Positions 24,872 through 32,334 are shown, counted from the stretch's first letter. The stretch is 33,208 bases of DNA from Candidatus Dormiibacterota bacterium (GCA_036495095.1 DASXNK010000090.1:1-33208); one strand, 5' to 3'. Made by a program: numbers and translations. The notes: generated by a model not told the origin, from the sequence alone.

Positions 24872-25750
24872 GTGACCTCGGGTTGCTCGCCACGTCCACC
24901 CGCTCCGGCGGTCGAGGTGCTGCCCGAGGGGACCATGCGCGGCGGTCCGCGCGGCTCCATCGGCGAGCGCACCGCGTTCGTCGTCGACTCCTCGGCGAGC
25001 GTCCAGCTGATCGCCCACACCCTCCTGGAGATCGCCGGGTTCAGCGTCGAGAGCTTCGCCGCCCCCCGCGCCGCCCTCGAGCGCGCCGTCGAGGTGCGGC
25101 CCGACGTGGTGCTGCTGGAGCCGCGCAGTCCCGGGATCGACGCCCTCGCCACGATGCGGGCGCTCGCCCAGCTCCACGGCGCCGATGCGGCGCCGGTGAT
25201 CTGGTGCACCACCGTCGAGCCCACCGCCGAGGCGGTGGAGGAGGCCGCCCGGGTCGGCCTCCGCGGGGTGCTGGTCAAGCCCTTCCGGCTGGAGGCGCTG
25301 ACCGCGCTGGTGCTGCGGGTGTGCCGCCGCGCCGACCGCGAGCGCCGCCTCGCGGTGCTGGGCATCCCGCCCGACGAGATCGCCACCCTCATCCTGAGCC
25401 GCGACTCCACCCGGCTCTGGACGCGGGCCGAGATCGAGCTCGCCGACGCCGCCCGGCGGTCGCTCTCACTGGTGGCGGTGGGCGCCGACACCAGCGAGGT
25501 CACCGCCGCGGTCCGCCGCGCCGTCCGCACCGTCGACACCGTCGGCAGCGCCCCCGCGCACGTGCTGCTGGTGCTGCTCCCCGACGTCGACGAGGGCGGC
25601 GCCGAGGCCGTCGCCGGCCGGGTCGCCGCCGGGCTCGCCACCCTGGATCCGGCGCCGGTGGTGGGCCGGGTGACCCGCCGGGACGGCGAGGACGACACCG
25701 ACCTGCTCGCCCGTGCGGTGGTGCAGGTGATCCTCAGGCGGGTGGGCTGA
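24872..25750 (+). CDS. pseudo-receiver protein with degenerate GGDEF-like C-terminal domain
   Basis: The 292-residue protein has a receiver fold (about 33-150). The usual phosphoacceptor aspartate is replaced by Glu83 (VVLLEPRSPG), the N-terminal acidic pair is reduced to one Asp (VVDSSA, Asp39), while the lysine of KPF (136-138) is kept. It is therefore unlikely to be regulated by normal phosphorylation and may be locked. Residues about 155-290 resemble a GGDEF domain in strand pattern (SLVAVGAD, HVLLVLLPDVDEGG, AEAVAGRVAAGL) but have no GGDEF motif. GTG 24872 follows AGGAGG. A signalling or protein-binding role is inferred. Confidence 0.75.
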   Translation: MTSGCSPRPPAPAVEVLPEGTMRGGPRGSIGERTAFVVDSSASVQLIAHTLLEIAGFSVESFAAPRAALERAVEVRPDVVLLEPRSPGIDALATMRALAQLHGADAAPVIWCTTVEPTAEAVEEAARVGLRGVLVKPFRLEALTALVLRVCRRADRERRLAVLGIPPDEIATLILSRDSTRLWTRAEIELADAARRSLSLVAVGADTSEVTAAVRRAVRTVDTVGSAPAHVLLVLLPDVDEGGAEAVAGRVAAGLATLDPAPVVGRVTRRDGEDDTDLLARAVVQVILRRVG

Positions 25751-25765
25751 CCCGGCGACCGGCGG

Positions 25766-25778
25766 CATACTGCGCGGG
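25766..25778 (+). promoter_or_regulatory. -10 element for leaderless GH13 gene
   Basis: CATACT (25766-25771) lies 7 bases before ATG 25779 and no ribosome-binding site is present. It fits the spacing found at other genes in this window. Confidence 0.42.
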
Positions 25779-27377
25779 ATGACCGGCGCCCCCCCGCCGG
25801 CGGAGCGCCCCTGGTGGCAGGACGCCGTGCTCTACCACATCTACTGCCGCTCGTTCGCCGACTCCGACGGCGACGGCGTCGGCGATCTGCGCGGCATCGT
25901 CGAGCACCTCGACCACCTCGCCTGGCTGGGCGTCGGCGGGATCTGGCTGTCGCCGACGATGCCCTCGCCGAACGCCGACTGGGGCTACGACGTCTCCGAT
26001 CACCACGGGGTCGACCCCGTCCTGGGCAGCCTCGACGACCTCGACGACCTCGTCGAGCGCGCCGGCGGGCTCGGCATCCGGGTGCTGCTCGACCTGGTGC
26101 CCAACCACACCAGCGACCGGCACCCGTGGTTCCTCGACGCCCGCTCGTCGCGGACCGCCGCCCACCGCGACTGGTACGTGTGGGCCGACCCGGGCCCGGA
26201 CGGCGCGCCGCCGAACAACTGGCTGAGCTTCACCGGCGGGCCGGCGTGGACCCTCGACCCGACCACCGGGCAGATGTACCTGCACAACTTCGTCGATGCC
26301 CAGCCCGACCTCGACTGGTGGAACCCGCAGGTGCGGAGCGCCTTCGAGGACATCCTCCGCTTCTGGTTCGACCGCGGCATCGCCGGCTTCCGCATCGACA
26401 CCGCCAACCGGCTGGTGAAGGACCGCCTGCTCCGCGACAACCCTCCGGCGCACGGCGATCTCCACCAGCAGGTCACCGGCATGCCCCAGGAGCAGCGCTA
26501 CAACGCCAACCGGCCGGAGGTCCACGAGGTGCTGCGCGGCTGGCGGCGCCTCGCCGAGCGGTGGGCGCCGCCGCGGCTGCTGATCGGCGAGACGTTCCTG
26601 TTCGACCTCGACGCGATGGCCTCGTACCACGGCGCCGGCGACGAGCTGCAGCTCACCCTCAACCTCCCCTTCATGTTCACACCGCTGCGGGCCGGGGCGC
26701 TCCGCGCGGTGGTGGAGCGCACCGAGGCGGCGCTGCCCCCGGGCGCCTGGCCGCTCTGGCTGGGCTCGAACCACGACCTGCCGCGGCTGGCGACGCGCTG
26801 GTGCGCCGGTGATCCCGCCCGGGTGCGCTGCGCCCTGCTGATGCTGCTCACCCTGCGCGGCACCCCGCTGCTGTACTACGGCGACGAGATCGGGATGGGC
26901 GACACCCCCGTGCCCGCGGAGCGGGTGCGCGACCCGCTGGGACGGTTCGGGAGCGGGCGCCCCGGCCGCGACGGAGCGCGTACCCCGATGCGCTGGCGCG
27001 GCGGACCGGGCGCCGGCTTCACCGCCTCCGGGGTCGAGCCGTGGCTGCCGCTCGGCACCGAGCCCGGCGTGGATGTGGCCGGGCAGCGCGCCGACCCCGG
27101 CTCGGTGCTCCACCTCTGCCGGGACGCCATCCGGCTGCGCGCCGCCGAGCCCGACCTCCGCGACGGCACCCAGCGCAGCCTCCCCTCGCCACCGGAGGTG
27201 TGGGCGTTCCGGCGCGGAGAATCGGTCACCGTCGTCCTCAACCTGGACGGGGCGCCGGCCACCGTGGGCGGCGTGGAGGGCACCGTGCTGCTCGGCACCG
27301 ACCGGTCGCGGGACGGGGAGCGGGTGCGGGGTTGCCTCGAGCTGCGCGGCTGGGAGGGCACGGTGATCCGGGGCTGA
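25779..27377 (+). CDS. GH13 alpha-glucosidase / oligo-1,6-glucosidase-like enzyme
   Basis: The 532-residue cytoplasmic enzyme hydrolyses or transfers alpha-glucosides. The (beta/alpha)8 barrel shows all GH13 regions: DLVPNHTS, GFRIDTA with nucleophile Asp207, LIGETF with acid/base Glu271, and SNHDLPRL with Asp333. QDAVLYHIYCRSFADSDGDG at the start and the C-terminal beta domain match the oligosaccharide-acting alpha-glucosidase subfamilies; no signal peptide is present. Exact specificity (maltose, isomaltose, trehalose or sucrose) cannot be read. It is followed 17 bases later by ilvA, which appears to have its own promoter. Confidence 0.92.
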   Translation: MTGAPPPAERPWWQDAVLYHIYCRSFADSDGDGVGDLRGIVEHLDHLAWLGVGGIWLSPTMPSPNADWGYDVSDHHGVDPVLGSLDDLDDLVERAGGLGIRVLLDLVPNHTSDRHPWFLDARSSRTAAHRDWYVWADPGPDGAPPNNWLSFTGGPAWTLDPTTGQMYLHNFVDAQPDLDWWNPQVRSAFEDILRFWFDRGIAGFRIDTANRLVKDRLLRDNPPAHGDLHQQVTGMPQEQRYNANRPEVHEVLRGWRRLAERWAPPRLLIGETFLFDLDAMASYHGAGDELQLTLNLPFMFTPLRAGALRAVVERTEAALPPGAWPLWLGSNHDLPRLATRWCAGDPARVRCALLMLLTLRGTPLLYYGDEIGMGDTPVPAERVRDPLGRFGSGRPGRDGARTPMRWRGGPGAGFTASGVEPWLPLGTEPGVDVAGQRADPGSVLHLCRDAIRLRAAEPDLRDGTQRSLPSPPEVWAFRRGESVTVVLNLDGAPATVGGVEGTVLLGTDRSRDGERVRGCLELRGWEGTVIRG

Positions 27378-27381
27378 GGCG

Positions 27382-27394
27382 TATGGTCGCGCAC
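27382..27394 (+). promoter_or_regulatory. -10 element for leaderless ilvA
   Basis: TATGGT (27382-27387) is followed by 7 bases and GTG 27395. The ATG at 27383 lies inside this hexamer, which argues for the GTG as the start if this promoter is used. Confidence 0.42.
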
Positions 27395-28654
27395 GTGCTC
27401 CGCGCCGATCACGCCCCCACCCCCACCGATATCCGCGAGGCCGCCGCCCGACTGCGTCCGGTCGTGGTCGCCACCCCGCTGGAGCGGAGCGCGCGGCTCT
27501 CCCGCGATCTCGGCTGCGAGCTCCAGATCAAGCGCGAGGACCTCCAGGTCACCCGCTCGTACAAGATCCGGGGCGCCTACAACCTGATCGAGCAGCTTCC
27601 CGACCTGATCCGCGGACGCGGGGTGGTCTGCGCCAGCGCCGGCAACCATGCCCAGGGGGTGGCCTACAGCTGTGCGCGGCTGGGCGTCCCGGCGTTCGTC
27701 TTCCTCCCCCGCAGCACCCCCCGCCAGAAGCTGGCGCGGATCCGCGAGATCGGCGGCGAGCACGCCCGCATCGAGCTCGCCGGCGACAGCTACGACGAGG
27801 CGGCGCAGAGCGCCATCGCCTTCGCCGAGACCAGCGGCCTCCCGGTGGTGCCGCCCTTCGACCACCCCGACATCATCGCCGGCCAGGGCACGGTGGGCCT
27901 GGAGCTGATGGAGGGCCCCGCCGAGCCGCCGGAGGTGCTGGTGGTGCCGGTCGGCGGAGGCGGCCTGATCGCCGGCATCGCCGCCTACGTGCGCCGCGAG
28001 CACCCCCGGACCGTGATCATCGGCGCCGAGCCCGCGGGCGCCCCGAGCATGACCGAGGCACTGGGCGCGGGACGACCGGTCTGGCTCACCAGCCTCGACC
28101 CCTTCGTCGACGGCGCGGCGGTGCGCCAGGTCGGCGAGCTGCCGCTGCGCATCACCGCGGAGCTGGTCGACCAGGTGGTGGTCGTCGCCGAGGGCGCGGT
28201 GTGCACCGCCATGCTCCAGCTCTACCAGCACGAGGGCATCGTCGCCGAGCCCGCCGGGGCGCTCTCGGTCGCCGCCCTCGACCAGCTCGGCGAGCACATC
28301 CGCGGCCGCCGGGTGGCATGCGTGCTCAGCGGTGGCAACAACGACGTCAGCCGCTACGCCGAGGTGATCGAGCGCAGCCTGGTGCACGAGGGGATCAAGC
28401 ACTACTTCCTGGTCGAGTTCCCGCAGCGCCCCGGCGCGCTGCGCGGCTTCATCGACAACGCCCTCGGGCCCGGCGACGACATCACCTTCTTCGAGTACAC
28501 CAAGAAGACCAACCGCGAGAGCGGCCCCGCGCTGGTGGGTGTCGAGCTCGCCCGCCGCGAGGACCTCGAGCCCCTCCTGGAGCGGATGAGCCGCGCCGGC
28601 ATCAGCTACCGCGCGCTCGACTCCACCAGTCCGCTCTTCTCGTTCCTCGTCTAG
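27395..28654 (+). CDS. ilvA: threonine ammonia-lyase (threonine deaminase)
   Basis: The PLP enzyme converts threonine to 2-oxobutanoate, the first step of isoleucine synthesis. Motifs: SYKIRGAYN with the PLP lysine (residue 57 from GTG 27395), SAGNHAQGVA, the phosphate-binding GGGGL, and SGGNND. After about residue 325 there is one ACT-like regulatory domain (HYFLVEFPQRPGALRGFID), as in the short form of the enzyme, so isoleucine feedback is likely but through one domain. ATG 27383 would add four residues and overlap the probable -10 element. Neither start has a ribosome-binding site. Confidence 0.93.
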   Translation: MLRADHAPTPTDIREAAARLRPVVVATPLERSARLSRDLGCELQIKREDLQVTRSYKIRGAYNLIEQLPDLIRGRGVVCASAGNHAQGVAYSCARLGVPAFVFLPRSTPRQKLARIREIGGEHARIELAGDSYDEAAQSAIAFAETSGLPVVPPFDHPDIIAGQGTVGLELMEGPAEPPEVLVVPVGGGGLIAGIAAYVRREHPRTVIIGAEPAGAPSMTEALGAGRPVWLTSLDPFVDGAAVRQVGELPLRITAELVDQVVVVAEGAVCTAMLQLYQHEGIVAEPAGALSVAALDQLGEHIRGRRVACVLSGGNNDVSRYAEVIERSLVHEGIKHYFLVEFPQRPGALRGFIDNALGPGDDITFFEYTKKTNRESGPALVGVELARREDLEPLLERMSRAGISYRALDSTSPLFSFLV

Positions 28655-28762
28655 CGGGCCGCCGGGACACCGGCTAGGTGCGCCACGCAGTGAGAGTCAC
28701 GACCCCGACCGGGCTGCGATGATCAGGGCAGGAGGAGGACATCCGAGCTTGGGGGAGTTGTG

Positions 28763-29032
28763 GTGACCGATCAGCGCATCAAGCAGATCCGCTTCACCGC
28801 GGAGGGCATCCTCGACGGCAGAGAGTGGAAGGTCGCACCCCAGGATGCGCTGGACCTGATCACCGAGCTCGAGCGACTGCGCGGTCTCTGCAACCAGATG
28901 CAGGACGAGCGCGCCCAGCTTCTCGACCTGCTCCTCGACGCCCGCGTCATCGAGGGCCAGCTCGCCGACAGCAAACCGGTGAGCAACCTGGCCGAGCACT
29001 GGAGTGGGATCGAGTCCGTGCTCGCCCGCTGA
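28763..29032 (+). CDS. small acidic helical protein, unknown function
   Basis: The protein of 89 residues is predicted almost wholly helical, with heptad-like leucines in DALDLITELERLRGLCNQMQ and RAQLLDLLLDA suggesting a coiled coil. There is one cysteine and no membrane segment or signal. GTG 28763 is five to six bases after GGGGGAG; GTG 28760 is too close to it. I do not recognise the family. It precedes a receiver-domain gene by 50 bases on the same strand, but that gene has its own probable promoter. Confidence 0.68.
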   Translation: MTDQRIKQIRFTAEGILDGREWKVAPQDALDLITELERLRGLCNQMQDERAQLLDLLLDARVIEGQLADSKPVSNLAEHWSGIESVLAR

Positions 29033-29069
29033 GTGCGCAGCACATCTACCGGCATCGGGAGAGGCCGGA

Positions 29070-29082
29070 TAGTCTTGCTCCA
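29070..29082 (+). promoter_or_regulatory. -10 element for leaderless receiver gene
   Basis: TAGTCT (29070-29075) is followed by 7 bases and ATG 29083, without a ribosome-binding site. Confidence 0.42.
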
Positions 29083-29556
29083 ATGTTCGACGAGATCACC
29101 CGGCCTCCACTGCTGCGCACGCTCGTCGCCACCACGCGTCTGACCGATCGCCAGCGGATCATCCGCATCCTCGACCGTGCCGGCGGCTACGACGTCATCG
29201 CCGAGACCGGCGACGGCCGCAGCGCGGTGCGGCTCTCCGGCCAGATCGAGCCCGACCTGGTGCTGCTCGACCTCGACCTGCCCGAGCTGGGCGGCATCGA
29301 CGCCACCCCCGCGATCCTCCACAAGGCGCCGGGGGCGACGATCGTGATCCTCACCCCGCGGGGTGAGGACTCCGGCGGTGTGCTCGCGGTGCGCTTCGGC
29401 GCCCGCGCTCACGTGCCGCTGGACAGCCTCCCGGAGATCCTCCTCGCCGCCCTCGAGGCGGCGCTGCCGCGCGAGGTCGCGGGCCGCCAGGCGGCCACCG
29501 GCGCGCCCGGCACCGCACCGCCCTCGTGGTGGGAGGCGCTGCTCGCCGACCGCTAG
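29083..29556 (+). CDS. receiver-domain protein with atypical active site
   Basis: The 157-residue protein is a single response-regulator receiver fold with a short Ala/Pro-rich tail and no output domain. The phosphoacceptor Asp63 is present (LVLLDLDLPELGG). However, the acidic pair that binds magnesium is replaced by threonines (LVATTRLTD, 17-18), and the conserved lysine near residue 111-115 is absent (HVPLDS). Phosphorylation is therefore doubtful, and it may work by protein binding. The C terminus ends with SWWEALLADR. The partner kinase is unknown and none is encoded nearby. Confidence 0.82.
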   Translation: MFDEITRPPLLRTLVATTRLTDRQRIIRILDRAGGYDVIAETGDGRSAVRLSGQIEPDLVLLDLDLPELGGIDATPAILHKAPGATIVILTPRGEDSGGVLAVRFGARAHVPLDSLPEILLAALEAALPREVAGRQAATGAPGTAPPSWWEALLADR

Positions 29557-29559
29557 AGG

Positions 29560-29895
29560 TCAGCGGGCCCCGGGCAGGCAGGGCGAGGCGGACCCGCGGC
29601 CCGCCGGGATGGTGCAGCCGGCGGCGCCCGACGAGACCAGGCCGGGGCCGCCCTGGGCCGCGGAGACGGCGAGGGCGGTGAGCAGGAGGCACACCGCCGC
29701 CACCAGGACCATCACCGTGCCCTCGGCCGACCACGGCCGCCGGTGCAGCCGCGACCAGAGGGTGGGGCGATGGGGTCGGTGCGGGCTCCGCGCCTCCCGC
29801 CGCGCCTCCACGCGACGGAGCAGGCCCGGCGAGCTCCAGGCGCGGCCGGTGGCGGGGTCGGGGATCTCCGAGGACGGGATGGGCACTGTGGTCAT
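29560..29895 (-). CDS. small single-pass membrane protein, unknown
   Basis: The 111-residue protein has a basic, Arg/His/Pro-rich N-terminal half (about 1-58), one hydrophobic segment (VMVLVAAVCLLLTALAVSAA, 61-80) and a short external tail with two cysteines (94 and 106). ATG 29895 follows GGAG at a normal distance. It lies 74 bases downstream of the riboswitch-preceded gene on the same strand, with no strong terminator between, so it may share that transcript. No family is recognised. Confidence 0.65.
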   Translation of the reverse strand: MTTVPIPSSEIPDPATGRAWSSPGLLRRVEARREARSPHRPHRPTLWSRLHRRPWSAEGTVMVLVAAVCLLLTALAVSAAQGGPGLVSSGAAGCTIPAGRGSASPCLPGAR

Positions 29896-29969
29896 GGTGG
29901 GCTCCAGGGGGCGGGGACGGCCGCCCCAGCGACCGTCCCCGCCACTGCGGAGAGAGAGGGAGACGTGGG

Positions 29970-30278
29970 TCAGGCGGTGGCGGGCGCCGCGCTCCGGACG
30001 GCGGGGCGGGCGACCGAGCGCCGGCTCACCCGGGCGTGCTCGTCGAGCGCTCCGCCGATGACGCCGCGCCACGCCTCCCAGGTGGCGAGCACCTGGTGGG
30101 ACCGGACCACCACCGGGGTCCACTCGTCGCCGCCGGGGCGGCGCATGGCGAGGACGATGTCCGGGCGCCGGCCACCACCGGCGGGACCGACGACGATCGC
30201 CGGGACGGCACGTCCCGGCACGGCACCACGGGCGGCGACGAGCGCGCCCGGGTGGCGATGCCACGCTGGCTGGGCCAT
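29970..30278 (-). CDS. small unknown protein under a cyclic di-GMP riboswitch
   Basis: The 102-residue soluble protein is rich in Ala, Arg, Val and Pro and has no signal or clear membrane segment. A core of short strands (PAIVVG, PDIVLAMRR, WTPVVVRS) followed by a helix (HQVLATWEAWRGVIGGALDEHARV) suggests a small alpha/beta domain; I do not recognise it. ATG 30278 has AGGAG about 9 bases upstream. The leader contains a cyclic di-GMP-I riboswitch, so its expression should follow the second messenger. A start far upstream in the same frame would overlap the riboswitch and is rejected. Confidence 0.65.
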   Translation of the reverse strand: MAQPAWHRHPGALVAARGAVPGRAVPAIVVGPAGGGRRPDIVLAMRRPGGDEWTPVVVRSHQVLATWEAWRGVIGGALDEHARVSRRSVARPAVRSAAPATA

Positions 30279-30296
30279 AGGGAGAATCTCCTCTCG
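30279..30296 (-). promoter_or_regulatory. possible Shine-Dalgarno-sequestering hairpin
   Basis: On the minus strand the ribosome-binding site reads AGGAGATTCTCCCT just before the ATG. GGAG can pair with the adjacent CTCC around a 3-base loop, offering a simple translational switch downstream of the riboswitch. The stem is only 4 bp. Confidence 0.35.
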
Positions 30297-30307
30297 GCCC
30301 CTCCGCT

Positions 30308-30391
30308 CCTTCGGCAGCCCGGCTATCTCAGAGAGACCCGTGGCTTTGCGTCCCCGCCTCGCGACGGGTTTGCCAGTTTGTCGGGAGCCGA
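30308..30391 (-). promoter_or_regulatory. cyclic di-GMP-I (GEMM-I) riboswitch aptamer
   Basis: On the minus strand the element contains, in order, GGCAAACC (30374-30367), a six-pair stem closed by a GCGA (GNRA) tetraloop, GGGACGCAAAGCC ending near 30342, GGGTCTC-loop-GAGAT, and GATAGCCGGGCTGCCG. These are the conserved blocks of the GEMM-I class, including the tetraloop and the GGACGCAAAGCC receptor side. UCGGC (30391-30387) can also pair with GCCGA (30315-30311) to close the element. TACGCT at 30405-30400 may be the -10 element. It precedes the 102-residue unknown gene; the ligand assignment comes from the family. Confidence 0.9.
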
Positions 30392-30517
30392 CCCCGGCAG
30401 CGTAGCCGCCCGCGGATCGCATCGCCGCGCGGTGCCGGTCACAGACGGGTGGCGGTCCCGCCGCCGGGTCCCCGTGATATACAGGGCGGCGCTCGAGACG
30501 TGGCATGGAGGACGAGG

Positions 30518-31687
30518 GTGGCAGCCGCCGTCGGCATCCCCCGGGAGACCGGGGACGGGGAGAAGCGCGTCGCCACCGTGCCCGCGGTGGTGCCGATCCT
30601 GACCAAGCTCGGGCTCGAGGTGGTGGTCGAGTCCGGGGCGGGCGAGGCCGCCGGCTTCCTCGACGAGGCCTACACGGCAAAGGGCGCGCGCATCGCCGAC
30701 CGCGCCGAGGTGCTGCGCTCCGGGGTGGTCGCCGCCGTCGACGCCGCGGCGCTGGCGGACGAGCAGCCGGGCCCGCCCGCGGGCACCGTGCTGATCGGCT
30801 TCTGCAACCCGCTCTCCGGCTCCGCGGCGGTGCGCACCCTCGCGGAGCGCGGGCTGGTCACCCTCTCCATGGAGCTGATGCCACGGATCACCCGCGCCCA
30901 GAGCATGGACGCGCTCTCCTCGCAGGCCAACCTCGCCGGCTACAAGGCGGTGCTGGTCGCCGCGGGGATGCTGCCGAAGATCTTCCCGATGCTCACCACC
31001 GCGGCGGGGACGATCGCCCCCGCCCGGGTGCTGGTCGTCGGCGCCGGCGTCGCTGGCCTCCAGGCGATCGCCACCGCCCGCCGCCTCGGCTCCGTGGTCG
31101 AGGCCTACGACGTCCGCCCCGCGGTGAAGGAGCAGGTGGAGAGCCTGGGGGCGAAGTTCGTCGAGCTGGCCGTGGAGGAGACCGCCGCGGAGGATGCGGG
31201 CGGCTACGCCAAGGCCCAGGACGAGACCTTCTACCGCCGCCAGCAGGAGCTCATGGCCAAGGTGGTGGCGGGCAGCGACGTGGTGATCACCACCGCCCTG
31301 GTGCCCGGCCGGAAGGCCCCGGTGCTGGTCACCGCGGCGATGGTGGAGGGGATGGCGCCGGGATCGGTGATCGTCGACCTCGCCGCCGAACAGGGCGGCA
31401 ACTGCGAGCTCACCGAGGCCGGGAGGACGGTTGTCGTGCACGGTGTCTCGGTGGTGGGGGCCGTCAACCTGCCGGCGACGGTGCCCCAGCACGCCAGCCA
31501 GATGTACGCGAAGAACGTGTCCACCTTCCTCCAGCACCTGGTCAAGGACGGTGAGGTGCGGCTGGACACCGACGACCAGATCACCCGCGAGACGCTGGTG
31601 ACCCGGGACGGACGGGTGGTGAACCCGCGGGTCTGCGAGGCCCTCGGCATCGAGGCGCCCGCGGCGGACGCCACGCCGGCGGGGTAG
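30518..31687 (+). CDS. pntAa: NAD(P) transhydrogenase subunit alpha part 1 (PntAa), orphan
   Basis: The family forms the NAD(H)-binding subunit of the proton-translocating transhydrogenase. From GTG 30518 the protein has 389 residues: VGIPRETGDGEKRVATVP at the start, QANLAGYKAV, the Rossmann motif VGAGVAGLQAIATARRLG, GGYAKAQDETFYRRQQELM and ALVPGRKAPVLV. It ends after the soluble domain, as in split-subunit systems. The partners pntAb (membrane) and pntB are absent downstream. GGAGG lies about 6 bases before GTG; TATACA near 30478-30483 may be the -10 element. A lone enzyme of the related alanine dehydrogenase family is less likely given the transhydrogenase-type motifs. Confidence 0.9.
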   Translation: MAAAVGIPRETGDGEKRVATVPAVVPILTKLGLEVVVESGAGEAAGFLDEAYTAKGARIADRAEVLRSGVVAAVDAAALADEQPGPPAGTVLIGFCNPLSGSAAVRTLAERGLVTLSMELMPRITRAQSMDALSSQANLAGYKAVLVAAGMLPKIFPMLTTAAGTIAPARVLVVGAGVAGLQAIATARRLGSVVEAYDVRPAVKEQVESLGAKFVELAVEETAAEDAGGYAKAQDETFYRRQQELMAKVVAGSDVVITTALVPGRKAPVLVTAAMVEGMAPGSVIVDLAAEQGGNCELTEAGRTVVVHGVSVVGAVNLPATVPQHASQMYAKNVSTFLQHLVKDGEVRLDTDDQITRETLVTRDGRVVNPRVCEALGIEAPAADATPAG

Positions 31688-31721
31688 CCGGCGCGGCGTC
31701 CGGTCCGCCTCCCTGGTGCTT

Positions 31722-31871
31722 CTAGTGCTTCTTCGCCCTGCGGGCGGCGCGGCTGACCTTCTCCGCCTTCTCCTTCACCACGTCACCCGGCGCGCGGCGG
31801 CGCCGGCGGGTGACCACCAGCAGCGAGCCGGCGGTGACGGCGAGCAGCATGGCCCGAACCCGGTTGCCCAT
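31722..31871 (-). CDS. 49-residue basic membrane peptide
   Basis: A short frame starts at ATG 31871 and ends with TAG at 31722. It encodes a hydrophobic segment (AMLLAVTAGSLLVVT, about 7-21) followed by RRRRR and a Lys/Arg/Glu-rich helical tail ending AARRAKKH. The pattern looks like a real small single-pass protein rather than chance coding. The ribosome-binding site is weak (AGAGG about 9 bases upstream). It is divergent from the LapA-like gene, sharing an AT-rich promoter region. Function is unknown. Confidence 0.5.
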   Translation of the reverse strand: MGNRVRAMLLAVTAGSLLVVTRRRRRAPGDVVKEKAEKVSRAARRAKKH

Positions 31872-31963
31872 GGGTGAGTACCTCTGTGGGAGGACGACCT
31901 ACCAAAGTTGTTATAGTCATAGGATACGATTATCTGCCGTTGCGCAGCCTGGGGAGGTGAGGT
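31872..31963. promoter_or_regulatory. AT-rich divergent promoter region
   Basis: Bases about 31905-31935 are unusually AT-rich for this window. Plus-strand candidates include TTGTTA (31908-31913) and TACGAT (31925-31930) or GATTAT; on the minus strand TATAAC (31915-31910) could serve the small peptide gene. GGGGAGGTGAGGT directly before ATG 31964 is a strong ribosome-binding site for the LapA-like gene. Confidence 0.4.
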
Positions 31964-32308
31964 ATGAAGGCGATGAGCGCCGCACGGGCGGCCCGCACGC
32001 GCGCCGGGGTGGCGGGAGGGGTGATCACGCTGATCATCATGCTCGTCCTGGCCGTCCAGAACACCGGCCCCGTCGCCGTCCACTTCCTGCTCTGGGGCTG
32101 GGCAGGCACCCCGCTCTTCGCCGTGATCGTGGTCTCGATGCTGCTCGGGTTCCTGCTCGGGCTCGCCTACATGCTCTCCCAGCACGGCCACACCACCGCC
32201 CCGGCCCCGGGCGCCCGGGCCGCCACGCCGCGCCGGCGCACCCTGCGGGGGAAGCGCGCCGCCGCGCCGGCGGCCGAGCCGGTCGCCGGACCGCCCGCCG
32301 AGGTCTGA
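31964..32308 (+). CDS. LapA-like (DUF1049) small membrane protein
   Basis: The 114-residue protein has two membrane segments (GVITLIIMLVLAV and LFAVIVVSMLLGFLLGLAYML) separated by the family's QNTGPVAVHFLLWGW strand-like region, matching the lipopolysaccharide assembly A / DUF1049 domain. In high-GC, probably LPS-free lineages the role of this domain is unknown. The Ala/Pro/Arg-rich tail is cytoplasmic. The stop codon is 26 bases before the end of the IS110 transposase frame, so the insertion sequence lies very close to its 3' end without evident damage. Confidence 0.85.
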   Translation: MKAMSAARAARTRAGVAGGVITLIIMLVLAVQNTGPVAVHFLLWGWAGTPLFAVIVVSMLLGFLLGLAYMLSQHGHTTAPAPGARAATPRRRTLRGKRAAAPAAEPVAGPPAEV

Positions 32309-32334
32309 GCTAGATATCCCACGGCCGTAAGAAG

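Noticed and set aside
30279-30680. N-terminally extended version of the 102-residue gene
   Set aside because: The extension would translate the riboswitch; the ribosome-binding site supports ATG 30278.
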